64,000 nt of DNA, from the NCBI RefSeq assembly GCF_900110695.1, contig NZ_FOEH01000001.1, positions 1 through 64,000 of the forward strand, written 5' to 3'. This document shows positions 15,722-23,527 of this stretch, piece by piece. Every line of letters starts with the position of its first letter. Position 1 is the first letter of the stretch. The DNA comes from Virgibacillus subterraneus. GTDB lineage: Bacteria; Bacillota; Bacilli; Bacillales; Amphibacillaceae. Made by a program: the position numbers and the translations under genes. A model generated the notes under the pieces. That model was given only the letters and a program-made list of their open reading frames with translations, was not told the origin of the DNA and did no database searches.

Positions 15722-16731
15722 GAATCCCCACCAGCTTTACGAGAATACTTTTTCAGCAGCTGTTCGGTGTCTTCCCATTCTTCGGGATCAACTTCTTGTT
15801 TTGGTGTGTTGTTTTTCTGTTTTCGTTCTTTAAACCAATCTGGAACAACTTCATTTGATTTGTTTTGGTAGTTTGGCTTTTTAGCTGCTTGTTGATTTTG
15901 GAACTCAACTTCTTCTGCCTTTGCTTGTTCTATAGTTTTGATACCTTTATTTGACCAAGACTGAATAATGCTTTTTGCGTATCCCCAGCTAGGCTTATTT
16001 CTATCCAGCGACCTTCTCATTGCTTCAATAACCATTTCGTCACCAAGATCTTCAATCCAGTAAAGCATTTCTTCAGAGATATATGGTTTTATCAATCCGA
16101 AGTTGTTTTGATAAAAAACAATGGCATCAGTTGAAGAAGTTGCAGGCTCTCTTTCTTCTTCTACTTCTCCTTCTCTTTCTTGTTCTCTTTCTACTTCTCT
16201 TTCTCTTTCTTCTTCTACTTCTCCCCCCAGGTCTATGGAAGGTCTATCTGTACTGTATTGATACGGTATCGAACCCTTGTCATGACCGCTTTTTTCATTT
16301 TTTTGCTGTATATCGTCTGCATAGGGTATTGATAGGTTATCGATACGGTATCCGTACTCTAAACATTTATCGATGAACAACTTAATGAAGTGTTTATTTT
16401 TAACTTGCTTTAGTTCTTTATTGATAAGTGATACAACTTTTGGTGAGCTTATCCAGTTGAATTTAATCCAATTAACTAGCATTATTTCTCTTGTCGGTTC
16501 GTGATAGATTATTTTGCCGTACTCTGTAAACCTATTTATCAATTTATCAACCGTTTCTCGGTTATATCCTGTTTCTGTTTCCATGATTCTTTTCGGAAGC
16601 TCGTATATACCGCATTGCGTTGTTTTGCTGTTAGTCATTAAATATAAATAGAAATACTTTTCTTCAGGTGTTAATTCTAAAACAAAACCATCTTGCCAAA
16701 ACTCGATGTGTACTTGCCGGTATTTAGCCAT
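15718..16731 (-). CDS. phage replication initiator with DnaD-like domain
   Basis: This 337-residue protein has an N-terminal winged-helix region (AKYRQVHIEFWQDGFVLELT; LTPEEKYFYLYLMTNSKT) typical of Gram-positive phage initiators. A highly charged linker of Glu/Arg repeats follows (about residues 170-195), then a DnaD-like domain (FYQNNFGLIKPYISEEMLYW; AMRRSLDRNKPSWGYAKSII). Such proteins open the phage origin and recruit helicase through DnaD/DnaB. No phage-encoded loader ATPase is visible nearby. Palindromic repeats inside the gene may be the origin. Confidence 0.8.
   Translation of the reverse strand: MAKYRQVHIEFWQDGFVLELTPEEKYFYLYLMTNSKTTQCGIYELPKRIMETETGYNRETVDKLINRFTEYGKIIYHEPTREIMLVNWIKFNWISSPKVVSLINKELKQVKNKHFIKLFIDKCLEYGYRIDNLSIPYADDIQQKNEKSGHDKGSIPYQYSTDRPSIDLGGEVEEEREREVEREQEREGEVEEEREPATSSTDAIVFYQNNFGLIKPYISEEMLYWIEDLGDEMVIEAMRRSLDRNKPSWGYAKSIIQSWSNKGIKTIEQAKAEEVEFQNQQAAKKPNYQNKSNEVVPDWFKERKQKNNTPKQEVDPEEWEDTEQLLKKYSRKAGGDS
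16260..16352. repeat. GATACGGTATC palindromes, candidate phage replication origin
   Basis: The 11-base palindrome GATACGGTATC occurs exactly twice, at 16260-16270 and 16342-16352. A degenerate copy, GATAGGTTATC (16331-16341), directly abuts the second. They lie inside the initiator gene between its winged-helix part and charged linker, next to a strongly pyrimidine-rich tract (16140-16230). Many phages carry the origin inside the initiator gene, so these are candidate initiator binding sites. Confidence 0.45.
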
Positions 16732-16749
16732 TACTTCACCCCCAATCCT

Positions 16750-17451
16750 TCACGCTATATAAACAACTTTTCCGGTAAACTCCTGAATCTCTTTCTTAAA
16801 TAACACTTCATCACTGTTACTATCTGATAAGTGCAGCAAGTGAATCTCCTGCACCTTGCTTAGATCGTTAGCTTTCAAAAACTCCTTCACGTTTTCTAAG
16901 CTGAAATGACTTCTTATTAATCGTTTCTTCATACCTTTATGAACTCGTCCAGATGCAATGTTTTCATTCAGAATGTCTATTGAATAGTTACACTCCAGAA
17001 GTAAATGCGTTAGGCCAGTGAACTTATATTTGATATAGAATGTATCCGTTGCAAATAACAACTTCTCACCCATACTATTCACTAATAAATAGCCTGTCGG
17101 CTCATTCACGTCGTGTTCTACATCAAAAGGCATAATCAACCAGGTGCCAATCTTAAATGACTTGTGTGCTTCTATAGGATTTATTCTGTGGTGTTCAATA
17201 TCTAGTGCTTCTTTTGTGCCGGCACTCATATACGTGTCAATCCCTGCTTTTAAAACATCCTTCAGACCTTTTGTGTGATCACCATGCTCATGTGTGACTA
17301 AACACCCTGCTAAATCACTTGTGTTGAAATTCAATGCCCTTCTTATATCCTTGAATGCTATTCCTGCTTCAAGTAGCAAGGGAGTGCTACCGTCTGTTAT
17401 GCGGTAGCAGTTTCCCTTTGAACTAGAAGCTAGTGTGTTAATCTCAATCAT
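16750..17451 (-). CDS. metallo-beta-lactamase-fold hydrolase
   Basis: This 233-residue protein has the metal-binding motif THEHGDHTKGL (about residues 53-63) and later His/Asp residues (FDVEHD, FATDTFY, RSHFSL, HLLHLSDSN) of the MBL fold, closest in style to YycJ/WalJ-type proteins. These bind two metals and may act as nucleases. It overlaps recT by one base, so it is probably part of the recombination operon. Confidence 0.8.
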   Translation of the reverse strand: MIEINTLASSSKGNCYRITDGSTPLLLEAGIAFKDIRRALNFNTSDLAGCLVTHEHGDHTKGLKDVLKAGIDTYMSAGTKEALDIEHHRINPIEAHKSFKIGTWLIMPFDVEHDVNEPTGYLLVNSMGEKLLFATDTFYIKYKFTGLTHLLLECNYSIDILNENIASGRVHKGMKKRLIRSHFSLENVKEFLKANDLSKVQEIHLLHLSDSNSDEVLFKKEIQEFTGKVVYIA

Positions 17452-18392
17452 CAGAATCCCCTGCTTGATTCTTGGCTTTCTTGTTGCTCCATATCGTTCA
17501 TAACATCATCAACATTCGTTTGTTCTGGATCCGGTTCTTCTTTTGGACCTTCCTTTTGTTCCGAGTTATCCTTTGCTTCAGGTTCTGAATCGTTGTATTC
17601 AATATCAATTACTTCTGAATTAGCATTTTCGCTGATTTCTTCCTGCGCTTTAGCTTCCTCAACTGATTCATCCTGCCTATTGAAGTGATCTAACATTAAG
17701 CTGCTATCGTTACTTGAGTTTAAGAACTTCTTACAAGCACGATTGATAACCGTTTTCTTAGCCATTTCCTGCTTGAATTCATCATGGGTACTTCCTTCCT
17801 TCTCCTTCTTAGCACCCTTAGACCAAAACTGTGCTTTACTCCAAGCTTGTCTAATCTCTTCAATGGTCATGATTTCGTGATATACGTTATCATCACTAAA
17901 CACGATAGTTGCATATGCGCCTTGCATTTTTTCCTTATCGATATTGACGAACTTCTGCTTATGCGTAAGGTTAACAATGCGCCCGTTGTTCATTTCGTAG
18001 TCAACATCATCACCTTCATAAATAACAGCTGCATCAATTGTTCTTGCTCCACTTACTTGCTTAGTTACGGCCATAGTTCCAAAATAGGACCGTTGGAAAG
18101 TTAATGTCTGACCGTAAACAATGAAGTAACCTTGTTTCTTGTTAGGATTCAACCCTTGAACAACCATGTCCAGTAGAGCATTAGCGACAGAATCTCTTGT
18201 ACAAACTTCTAAAGCTGGCTTTCTGTTTTTATCCTGAACACTTTGCAACGTTAACCACGCGCTTTTCATTGCGTTCTCAGGTGAATAGTTAGCAGGGAAT
18301 CGAAGCTCACCCTGCTCTTGAAATTGTTTTACCTTCTCAGCTACCACGTCGACTGTATCTTTTTTGATCATTGCTAGTTCGTTTTTACTCAT
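17451..18392 (-). CDS. recT: RecT-family single-strand annealing protein
   Basis: This 313-residue protein matches RecT: ENAMKSAWLTLQSVQDKNRK near the N-terminus, then QGLNPNKKQGYFIVYGQTLT, and FQRSYFGTMAVTKQVSGART. RecT proteins anneal complementary DNA strands during phage recombination. The C-terminal 70 residues are acidic and disordered (SEPEAKDNSEQKEGPKEEPD), as is common for protein interaction. The usual exonuclease partner (YqaJ/RecE) is not adjacent. Confidence 0.9.
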   Translation of the reverse strand: MSKNELAMIKKDTVDVVAEKVKQFQEQGELRFPANYSPENAMKSAWLTLQSVQDKNRKPALEVCTRDSVANALLDMVVQGLNPNKKQGYFIVYGQTLTFQRSYFGTMAVTKQVSGARTIDAAVIYEGDDVDYEMNNGRIVNLTHKQKFVNIDKEKMQGAYATIVFSDDNVYHEIMTIEEIRQAWSKAQFWSKGAKKEKEGSTHDEFKQEMAKKTVINRACKKFLNSSNDSSLMLDHFNRQDESVEEAKAQEEISENANSEVIDIEYNDSEPEAKDNSEQKEGPKEEPDPEQTNVDDVMNDMEQQESQESSRGF

Positions 18393-18412
18393 TTGTTATT
18401 CCTCCCATGTTT

Positions 18413-18679
18413 TTAATCGCAATAACTTCTATTGCAGTGTGGACAACCTGTCACTAATGAATTTCCTGCTTTCTCAACTGTTATTCCTGTTTCAAATGTC
18501 GATTGCTCTTGGGGTATAGGCTTTTTCACCCCGTTTTCTATTTTCCAATGATATGGTTCGTAGACATTCCTTCTACAATTCCAGCAAACGCCACTCTTAG
18601 GCGCGAAGTGAGGAGCGCTATTGTCCTCACAGTATTTAGATTGAGCTTGCATACTTGCTGATATATTAAACTCACCCAC
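18413..18679 (-). CDS. zinc-binding phage protein (88 aa)
   Basis: This 88-residue protein carries a CWNCRRNVYEPYHW motif and a C-terminal CPHCNRSYC, together able to bind zinc. It lies between the SMC-like ATPase and RecT with almost no spacing, which suggests a role in the recombination module. Similar proteins occur in Firmicute phages without a named function. Confidence 0.55.
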   Translation of the reverse strand: MGEFNISASMQAQSKYCEDNSAPHFAPKSGVCWNCRRNVYEPYHWKIENGVKKPIPQEQSTFETGITVEKAGNSLVTGCPHCNRSYCD

Positions 18680-20641
18680 TTAAACTAACTCCATTTCTTT
18701 TGCATTCTCGATTCTCAGTTCTTTATCAGCCTCAGATACTACTAAGCTAATAACTTGTGAATCTATATCAATCAACCTCGTAACTGATTCAGCGTTATCA
18801 ACGAATATTGGAGCTTGTACACCGTAATGCTGTGACAGTGTATTGATGATATCTAAGCCGACATTGATTCTTGCAGCGTTGTTTAGTCCGGCGTTGTAAG
18901 GAACACCGTCAAGAGTCGTAGTACATATTTCTTCAAGACCACCGTTGATATTCGTTTTGAATAGGTTGAATCGAGCATCTTTAAACTTGCTATTAATCTT
19001 CTCTTCCAACATGTTTACCTTTGTTCGAATGAATTCTTCTGTTAGATGTAACTCTTCTTCCAGCTGTTCAAATTCTGCAGCAAGTTCTTTTTCCTGCTTT
19101 TCAAGTTCAGCAATTCGTGTCTTAGACTGTTCAGATTGTGAGACTTTGCTTAAATCAATATTCACTTCGTTCTGCTTCTCATTTAATTCAGTAATTTCTT
19201 GTTTAACTTCCTGGACTGATTTCTCAACAGATTGTTTCAGTTCTTCGATTTGTTGTTCTAGTGCTTGTCTATCCTGCATAAGCTTTTGGTAAGAGGCGTT
19301 ATCCTCTATTGGTTTAACATTGCTTTGTGACTCAGTTAACTTAGCTTCAAGCTTTGCAACCTGCTCTTGCTTTTCAGTTACTTGTTTTTCAAGCTTGCCT
19401 ATATCTTCAGCTACCGTTTGGTTTTCTGTGCCAGTAGCTTTTATTTTGTCGTTTGTCTCGACACCTTTTGCTTTAATGTGTTCAAGCATTTCAGCCTTAT
19501 TTACATTGAAAGTCTTAATAATTTCTTCACGTTGTTCTTCTGGAAGGTCTTGACCGCATGAAGGGCAAGAACAGTTCTCTTCATGATTGAATGCTTCGCT
19601 GTCCTTCTCGTCATATCGCTTACGTAAATCAGCACGACGATCAATTAAGTCATCGATATAGTCTTTGTTCATGCTGTGCTGTTGCTTCTTGCTGTTTATC
19701 TTTGATTGCAATACAGTGATATTCGATTGTTCTTCCTGAAGCTTCGTTCTTAATTTGTAAACTTCATCTTGACCATTCTGAGCATGTTCATTTTTTATAT
19801 TGGCAATTTGTAAATCAATATCGCTTATTTGTTGTTTAAGCTTGTTGACCTCACTACCACCGCGTATATCGTTCACCTGCTCTTGTTTCGATTCAATCTG
19901 ATCGTTTAATTCTGTTAATTGCTTTTCGATAGATGATTTGTTTAATCCATTTACATCAGGTAAGCCACGATATATTTCATCAACCCGCACTGGAATCTTT
20001 TCTAGCTCCTGGTTGATTTCTTTGCGTTTAGCAGCAATAACTTTCTTATGGTCCTCGATATTTCTGCCACTTAAAATATCTGTAAGTTTGCTTAGATCCT
20101 TATTTGAATTGATTACTTCCTCGTCTGATACATCTCCAGCAATTTCTAGTAGCAAGTCACGACGTTTCTTCCAGCGCAGTTGTTCGTTAAAATAACTTGG
20201 GCTTGTTAGCAGTTTGAATATGTCCTCGTCTACAATGGATGCAACTTGATCAGTGAACCCTTTTTTATTACTAGGAACACCATCAATATAGTGATCTGTA
20301 GTATGACCGGAAAATTCGCTTGTTATGGATCCGCGTTTCTTGGTCCATTTCTCGCTGAATACCTTTTTGAGTGTCAGCTGCTTATCATCAACTACTATTG
20401 TTGCTTCTACTTCATGGTTTAACTTAGGAATTGGCTTGCCGTTCTCTAACGTTTTAATACCGAAATCCTTTTGATTGTTTGAATCCTTATCGAACAGCAA
20501 CCAAATAAAAGCGTCTGCGATGGTTGTTTTTCCAGTAGCGTTGTCTCCATGAATGCTCACATTGCCTTCTGCATTTAATTCAAATTCCTTAATGCCTTTA
20601 AAGTTCGTTAACACTAAATTCAACAGTTTAATTTGTTTCAA
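18680..20641 (-). CDS. SMC/SbcC-like ATPase
   Basis: This 653-residue protein has an ABC-ATPase N-terminus with Walker A HGDNATGKTTI (about residues 31-41), long coiled coils, a central zinc hook (CSCPSCGQDLPEEQ), and a C-terminal half with PIFVDNAESVTRL in place of the usual Walker B. This is the layout of SbcC/Rad50. Such proteins process DNA ends with a nuclease subunit. No SbcD-like phosphoesterase is adjacent; the MBL protein two genes downstream might play that part. Confidence 0.8.
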   Translation of the reverse strand: MKQIKLLNLVLTNFKGIKEFELNAEGNVSIHGDNATGKTTIADAFIWLLFDKDSNNQKDFGIKTLENGKPIPKLNHEVEATIVVDDKQLTLKKVFSEKWTKKRGSITSEFSGHTTDHYIDGVPSNKKGFTDQVASIVDEDIFKLLTSPSYFNEQLRWKKRRDLLLEIAGDVSDEEVINSNKDLSKLTDILSGRNIEDHKKVIAAKRKEINQELEKIPVRVDEIYRGLPDVNGLNKSSIEKQLTELNDQIESKQEQVNDIRGGSEVNKLKQQISDIDLQIANIKNEHAQNGQDEVYKLRTKLQEEQSNITVLQSKINSKKQQHSMNKDYIDDLIDRRADLRKRYDEKDSEAFNHEENCSCPSCGQDLPEEQREEIIKTFNVNKAEMLEHIKAKGVETNDKIKATGTENQTVAEDIGKLEKQVTEKQEQVAKLEAKLTESQSNVKPIEDNASYQKLMQDRQALEQQIEELKQSVEKSVQEVKQEITELNEKQNEVNIDLSKVSQSEQSKTRIAELEKQEKELAAEFEQLEEELHLTEEFIRTKVNMLEEKINSKFKDARFNLFKTNINGGLEEICTTTLDGVPYNAGLNNAARINVGLDIINTLSQHYGVQAPIFVDNAESVTRLIDIDSQVISLVVSEADKELRIENAKEMELV

Positions 20642-20700
20642 GAAAAACCCTCCTATTGTTTAATTACGGGGATTGTTATATAATTGAATTACGATATTTG

Positions 20701-20991
20701 TTAAGCAATCCCTGACCCATTTATGTGGGTCTTTTTTTGTGCAATCATGTTGAAGTATTCTTTTGTCTTTAATCGTGCTGTGTACGTAAACCCAGCTAAT
20801 TCAAATGTAATAACTGTGTAGTCGTCCTCTACTTCAAATAAGCAAGCATCTAGATTCATGTCGTTATCGTGGTAAAGGCTCTTCAATGTATCTGCTGTGA
20901 TGGATAATTCAGAACACCACATGGCTGTAATCCCTTGCTTTTCAGCTTCAACCGCATTCCTTGAATGTTTTAAAAGCTCGTCTACTTCCAT
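20701..20991 (-). CDS. hypothetical phage protein (96 aa)
   Basis: This protein starts at ATG 20991, six bases after AGGAGGG. It has a mixed alpha/beta pattern (ELLKHSRNAVEAEKQGITAM; DYTVITFELAGFTYTARLKT) without a recognised motif. It is the first gene after the structured 21.0 kb segment and precedes the SMC-like ATPase. Confidence 0.5.
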   Translation of the reverse strand: MEVDELLKHSRNAVEAEKQGITAMWCSELSITADTLKSLYHDNDMNLDACLFEVEDDYTVITFELAGFTYTARLKTKEYFNMIAQKKTHINGSGIA

Positions 20992-21009
20992 GCTCAACCC
21001 TCCTTTCGT

Positions 21010-21145
21010 AATGACTTCAACAGCAGGTGACTAACGCGCTGTTAGGGCTAATCAACCCTTTAGGAAGCAAGAACAGCAGTAATCGAGGGGGATGATGTTC
21101 CTGCTCTCACTTCCTAAAGGAAGGACTAGCTTGTCCTTGCCTTTT
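21010..21145 (-). ncRNA. candidate structured RNA or leader in the early phage operon
   Basis: This gene-free stretch contains several inverted repeats: AACAGC/GCTGTT (21019-21043), an exact 11-bp pair CCTTTAGGAAG/CTTCCTAAAGG (21057-21067 and 21110-21120) with an additional inner AGCAG/CTGCT stem, and AAGGAC/GTCCTT (21121-21138). The density of stems exceeds the surrounding phage DNA. It could be a regulatory RNA, an attenuator or an operator. No known RNA family is recognised. Confidence 0.45.
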
Positions 21146-21181
21146 GTGCTAAAATGAATGTAATTCAATTTGTCATTCGGC

Positions 21182-21226
21182 TCACTGTTGTCGCAGTGGG
21201 TTATTTTTTTGGTTTAATTTCTCCAT
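21182..21226 (-). CDS. 14-codon minicistron
   Basis: ATG 21226 follows AAGGAG with ideal spacing and opens a 14-codon frame (MEKLNQKNNPLRQQ). It precedes the structured 21.0-21.15 kb segment in the same transcript, so it may be a leader peptide. On the plus strand its end forms CACTG/CAGTG followed by TTATTTTTTT, which could terminate opposing transcription. Confidence 0.35.
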   Translation of the reverse strand: MEKLNQKNNPLRQQ

Positions 21227-21265
21227 TTGAATACTCCTTGTTTCGAGATATGGTCGGACTGCGCA

Positions 21266-21403
21266 CTACAATTCATCAATAACAACATTCATAACTATTT
21301 GTCCGCAGTCCTCACATTCATAGACTGATTTATCTTCGTAATACTGTGTGTCAACATCTTTTGAGTTGCACTTATTACATATAATCGTGAATCCTTCTTT
21401 CAT
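21266..21403 (-). CDS. zinc-ribbon microprotein (45 aa)
   Basis: This 45-codon gene starts at ATG 21403 behind GGGAGGAAG. The product MKEGFTIICNKCNSKDVDTQ... carries CxxC (CNKC) and CxxC (CEDC) pairs spaced as in a zinc ribbon. It is another of the small zinc proteins of this prophage, here in the early block. Confidence 0.55.
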   Translation of the reverse strand: MKEGFTIICNKCNSKDVDTQYYEDKSVYECEDCGQIVMNVVIDEL

Positions 21404-21433
21404 AGTTTCTTCCTCCCTACTCACATTTTTGTT

Positions 21434-21520
21434 CTACTGTGGCAAAGCTGACCAGTATAGATATAGTAGTGAAACTATCAAACAAACGTAAATTTTCACT
21501 ACCTGCCAGCGCCTACTCAT
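21434..21520 (-). CDS. small membrane protein (28 aa)
   Basis: A 28-codon frame starts at ATG 21520, overlapping the stop of the upstream gene by four bases. The product (MSRRWQVVKIYVCLIVSLLY...) has one hydrophobic span after a basic N-terminus. The overlap supports coupling, but the small size keeps confidence low. Confidence 0.4.
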   Translation of the reverse strand: MSRRWQVVKIYVCLIVSLLYLYWSALPQ

Positions 21521-21783
21521 CGTCCTAACCCCATGTTCGCAATTACTCTATCAACTTCTTGTTGCCCTTCAATTTGCTTAATTTCCCACCAGTGCTTATC
21601 AAATGTTTGTTTCGCTATTTTCAATTTTTCTAATTCACGCATTGATCTACTAGCGTTATCAAGATATGCAGCTGTTTGCCCAAATTCTCCACTTTCCAAT
21701 TGAACAGATGCGTTTTTTATGCAGTAGTTATAGCAATCTAGTTCTTTTTGCGCTCTTGCCTGGTCATCCTTTAGAAATGTCAT
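21517..21783 (-). CDS. hypothetical phage protein (88 aa)
   Basis: ATG 21783 follows AGGAGGG and overlaps the TGA of the upstream HTH gene. The product (MTFLKDDQARAQKELDCYNY...) is helical and charged; helices such as RSMRELEKLKIAKQTF are visible. No motif is recognised. A longer in-frame reading to 21915 lacks a ribosome binding site and is not used. Confidence 0.5.
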   Translation of the reverse strand: MTFLKDDQARAQKELDCYNYCIKNASVQLESGEFGQTAAYLDNASRSMRELEKLKIAKQTFDKHWWEIKQIEGQQEVDRVIANMGLGR

Positions 21784-22061
21784 AGTATCCCTCCTAATAA
21801 AATGGTTCCGACTGTTCCAACAGCAAAGTCTAGTACGCTCTGCATTACGCTTAATCCATCTACACCGCATAAGAATGCGACCATAACCTCTTGTGTTTGT
21901 GTGTTGTTCGTCCATGCTTGTAATGTCGATATGTGTGGTTCCATTGTGTCGTTCTCATACTTCGATACGTCCGATTGACTGATGTATAACTTATCTGCTA
22001 ATTCTTCCTGACTGAATCCTGCACGAGTCCGACACGCTTTTAAGATTGCGCCGACTCTCAC
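21780..22061 (-). CDS. XRE-family HTH protein with hydrophobic C-terminus
   Basis: This 93-residue protein starts at GTG 22061 after AAGGGGG. The N-terminal HTH is clear (RTRAGFSQEELADKLYISQS, DVSKYEND). The C-terminal 40 residues end in FAVGTVGTILLGGIL, a hydrophobic stretch unusual for a small Cro-like protein and perhaps a membrane anchor. It may modulate the early operon. Confidence 0.65.
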   Translation of the reverse strand: MRVGAILKACRTRAGFSQEELADKLYISQSDVSKYENDTMEPHISTLQAWTNNTQTQEVMVAFLCGVDGLSVMQSVLDFAVGTVGTILLGGIL

Positions 22062-22168
22062 TTTTGAACCCCCTTTCTATATTCAATATTCGAATAGTCA
22101 TTTTTATGGGCATGTCATACAATGTACTTATACCGACCCCACATCGGTAGATTGCTTGAGAACGGATA

Positions 22169-22456
22169 TTACTTATTGACTTCTGCTCTATTTGTTGTTT
22201 TGTCCAGCCACTCAAAGAACTGCTTAGTTGGTACTTTTGGGTGGCCTAACTCTCTATTAACTGGAAAGTCTGACCGATTAAATAACTCATTACATTTAGT
22301 TGTGCTAATGTCGACTATTTCCATGAACTGCTTTCTTGTTAACAGAGGTGGGAGTTGCTTTTCTCTTAGCTCTTCTAGCAAAACCGGAATTAGTTGTTTC
22401 TTTATTTCACTTACAAATGTTTGAATTTCTTCATGGGTGAAAGTTGTTACTGGCAT
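22169..22456 (-). CDS. DUF771/excisionase-like HTH protein
   Basis: This 95-residue protein has an HTH of the DUF771 type (LTRKQFMEIVDISTTKCNEL, then FNRSDFPVNRELG). Such proteins are common in the early region of Firmicute phages, next to antirepressors, and are thought to bind DNA as regulators or excisionase-like factors. Context is an early regulatory block. Confidence 0.65.
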   Translation of the reverse strand: MPVTTFTHEEIQTFVSEIKKQLIPVLLEELREKQLPPLLTRKQFMEIVDISTTKCNELFNRSDFPVNRELGHPKVPTKQFFEWLDKTTNRAEVNK

Positions 22457-22481
22457 TTATTACACCAACCTTTTAAAATTT

Positions 22482-22766
22482 TTACATTGCATGCTTGGAT
22501 TGCTGATCTATCCAGTTCATCAAAGCTGTGTACGGTATTCGTATCTTGTTGCCATCCCTTATGCATGGAAATCCGTTCACTTCTGCTTGCTGACATAGTT
22601 CGTATGTCGCTGTTTTGCCTATCCGTAGTATCTCGGCTGCTTCGGGTACCTTGAGAAATCTAGGAACTTCGTTGTAGCCGTGAGATTCTAATAAGTGTTT
22701 GATGTCGTCCAGGTGTTTTTCAATTTCTTCGCGGATGATTTGACGTATGGATTCTTCAAAGGTCAT
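22482..22766 (-). CDS. excisionase-family (HTH_17) DNA-binding protein
   Basis: This 94-residue protein combines an N-terminal helix with an HTH_17/excisionase core (FLKVPEAAEILRIGKTATYE, then GNKIRIPYTALMNWI). The core is typical of the MerR-like excisionase family. It overlaps the antirepressor stop by one base. It may control excision or early transcription; the specific role is not proven. Confidence 0.7.
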   Translation of the reverse strand: MTFEESIRQIIREEIEKHLDDIKHLLESHGYNEVPRFLKVPEAAEILRIGKTATYELCQQAEVNGFPCIRDGNKIRIPYTALMNWIDQQSKHAM

Positions 22767-23527
22767 TAGACAAACACCTCGTATTCATTGAGTAACTTTT
22801 CGGATAGTTTGACCTGACCTTTACCAGTAATTAAAGTTGTTAAGCTCTCAACATCACCCTGTGTACGACTTACAACCGTTACTGTTGTTTCGAATAATCC
22901 TTGTTCAATATATTGCTGTTTTGGATTATTTTTTTCTCGGCCAGTTCTGATTAGATAGCCTTTTTCTCGTAACCATCTGAACATTTTATTACGACCGATT
23001 TTCATACCGTGTTCGTCATACATCATTTTTGCGAATGCGCCAACATTGATTGATGCGCTTGAGTTTGATACAGCTTTTCCGAATGTTGTGTACGGTTTAT
23101 CTATTTTTATTTGATATTCTGCTTGCGAACGTTTTTCCTGTTCTTCTTTTAAGTTAGTAGCAAGTTTAATGATGGTGTCTGGATTCAAAAGAGCTTCTTC
23201 TACTGTTTCAGGTGTCATGTATGCACCGTGTTTCCTGATTGATGGGATTACCTCTTGAGTAATCCAGCGTTTGAATTGTTTAGCCTCTTCTTTTCTAGAT
23301 TTAAGAATCACTGAGTAGAGGCCTGATTCATTGATGACAATGGCTCCTCTTTTAAAACCGACTAGTTGTAGGTTTTGCTTTTCATCATCATCCAAGTATC
23401 TGGTCATTGCTTCTGCATCGGTAAAATGAAGAATGGCTGCTACGTCTCTTGCGATAAACCATGGTTCATTGTTTTGTTCGATAATTCGCAACTCTTGATC
23501 ATCGAATACTTTTGTTAGTTGGTTCAT
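22766..23527 (-). CDS. phage antirepressor (Bro-N and KilAC domains)
   Basis: This 253-residue protein has an N-terminal Bro-N domain (NEPWFIARDVAAILHFTDAE; RKEEAKQFKRWITQEVIPSI) and a C-terminal KilAC/ANT domain (INVGAFAKMMYDEHGMKIGR, NKMFRWLREKGYLI). Antirepressors of this type counteract the lysogenic repressor or regulate early genes. It overlaps the end of the Cro-like gene by four bases and is in the first early transcript. Confidence 0.85.
   Translation of the reverse strand: MNQLTKVFDDQELRIIEQNNEPWFIARDVAAILHFTDAEAMTRYLDDDEKQNLQLVGFKRGAIVINESGLYSVILKSRKEEAKQFKRWITQEVIPSIRKHGAYMTPETVEEALLNPDTIIKLATNLKEEQEKRSQAEYQIKIDKPYTTFGKAVSNSSASINVGAFAKMMYDEHGMKIGRNKMFRWLREKGYLIRTGREKNNPKQQYIEQGLFETTVTVVSRTQGDVESLTTLITGKGQVKLSEKLLNEYEVFV

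Noticed and set aside
21991-22215. 74-codon minus-strand frame upstream of the XRE gene
   Set aside because: It overlaps the two neighbouring HTH genes on both sides, starts at TTG with no ribosome binding site and looks like chance.
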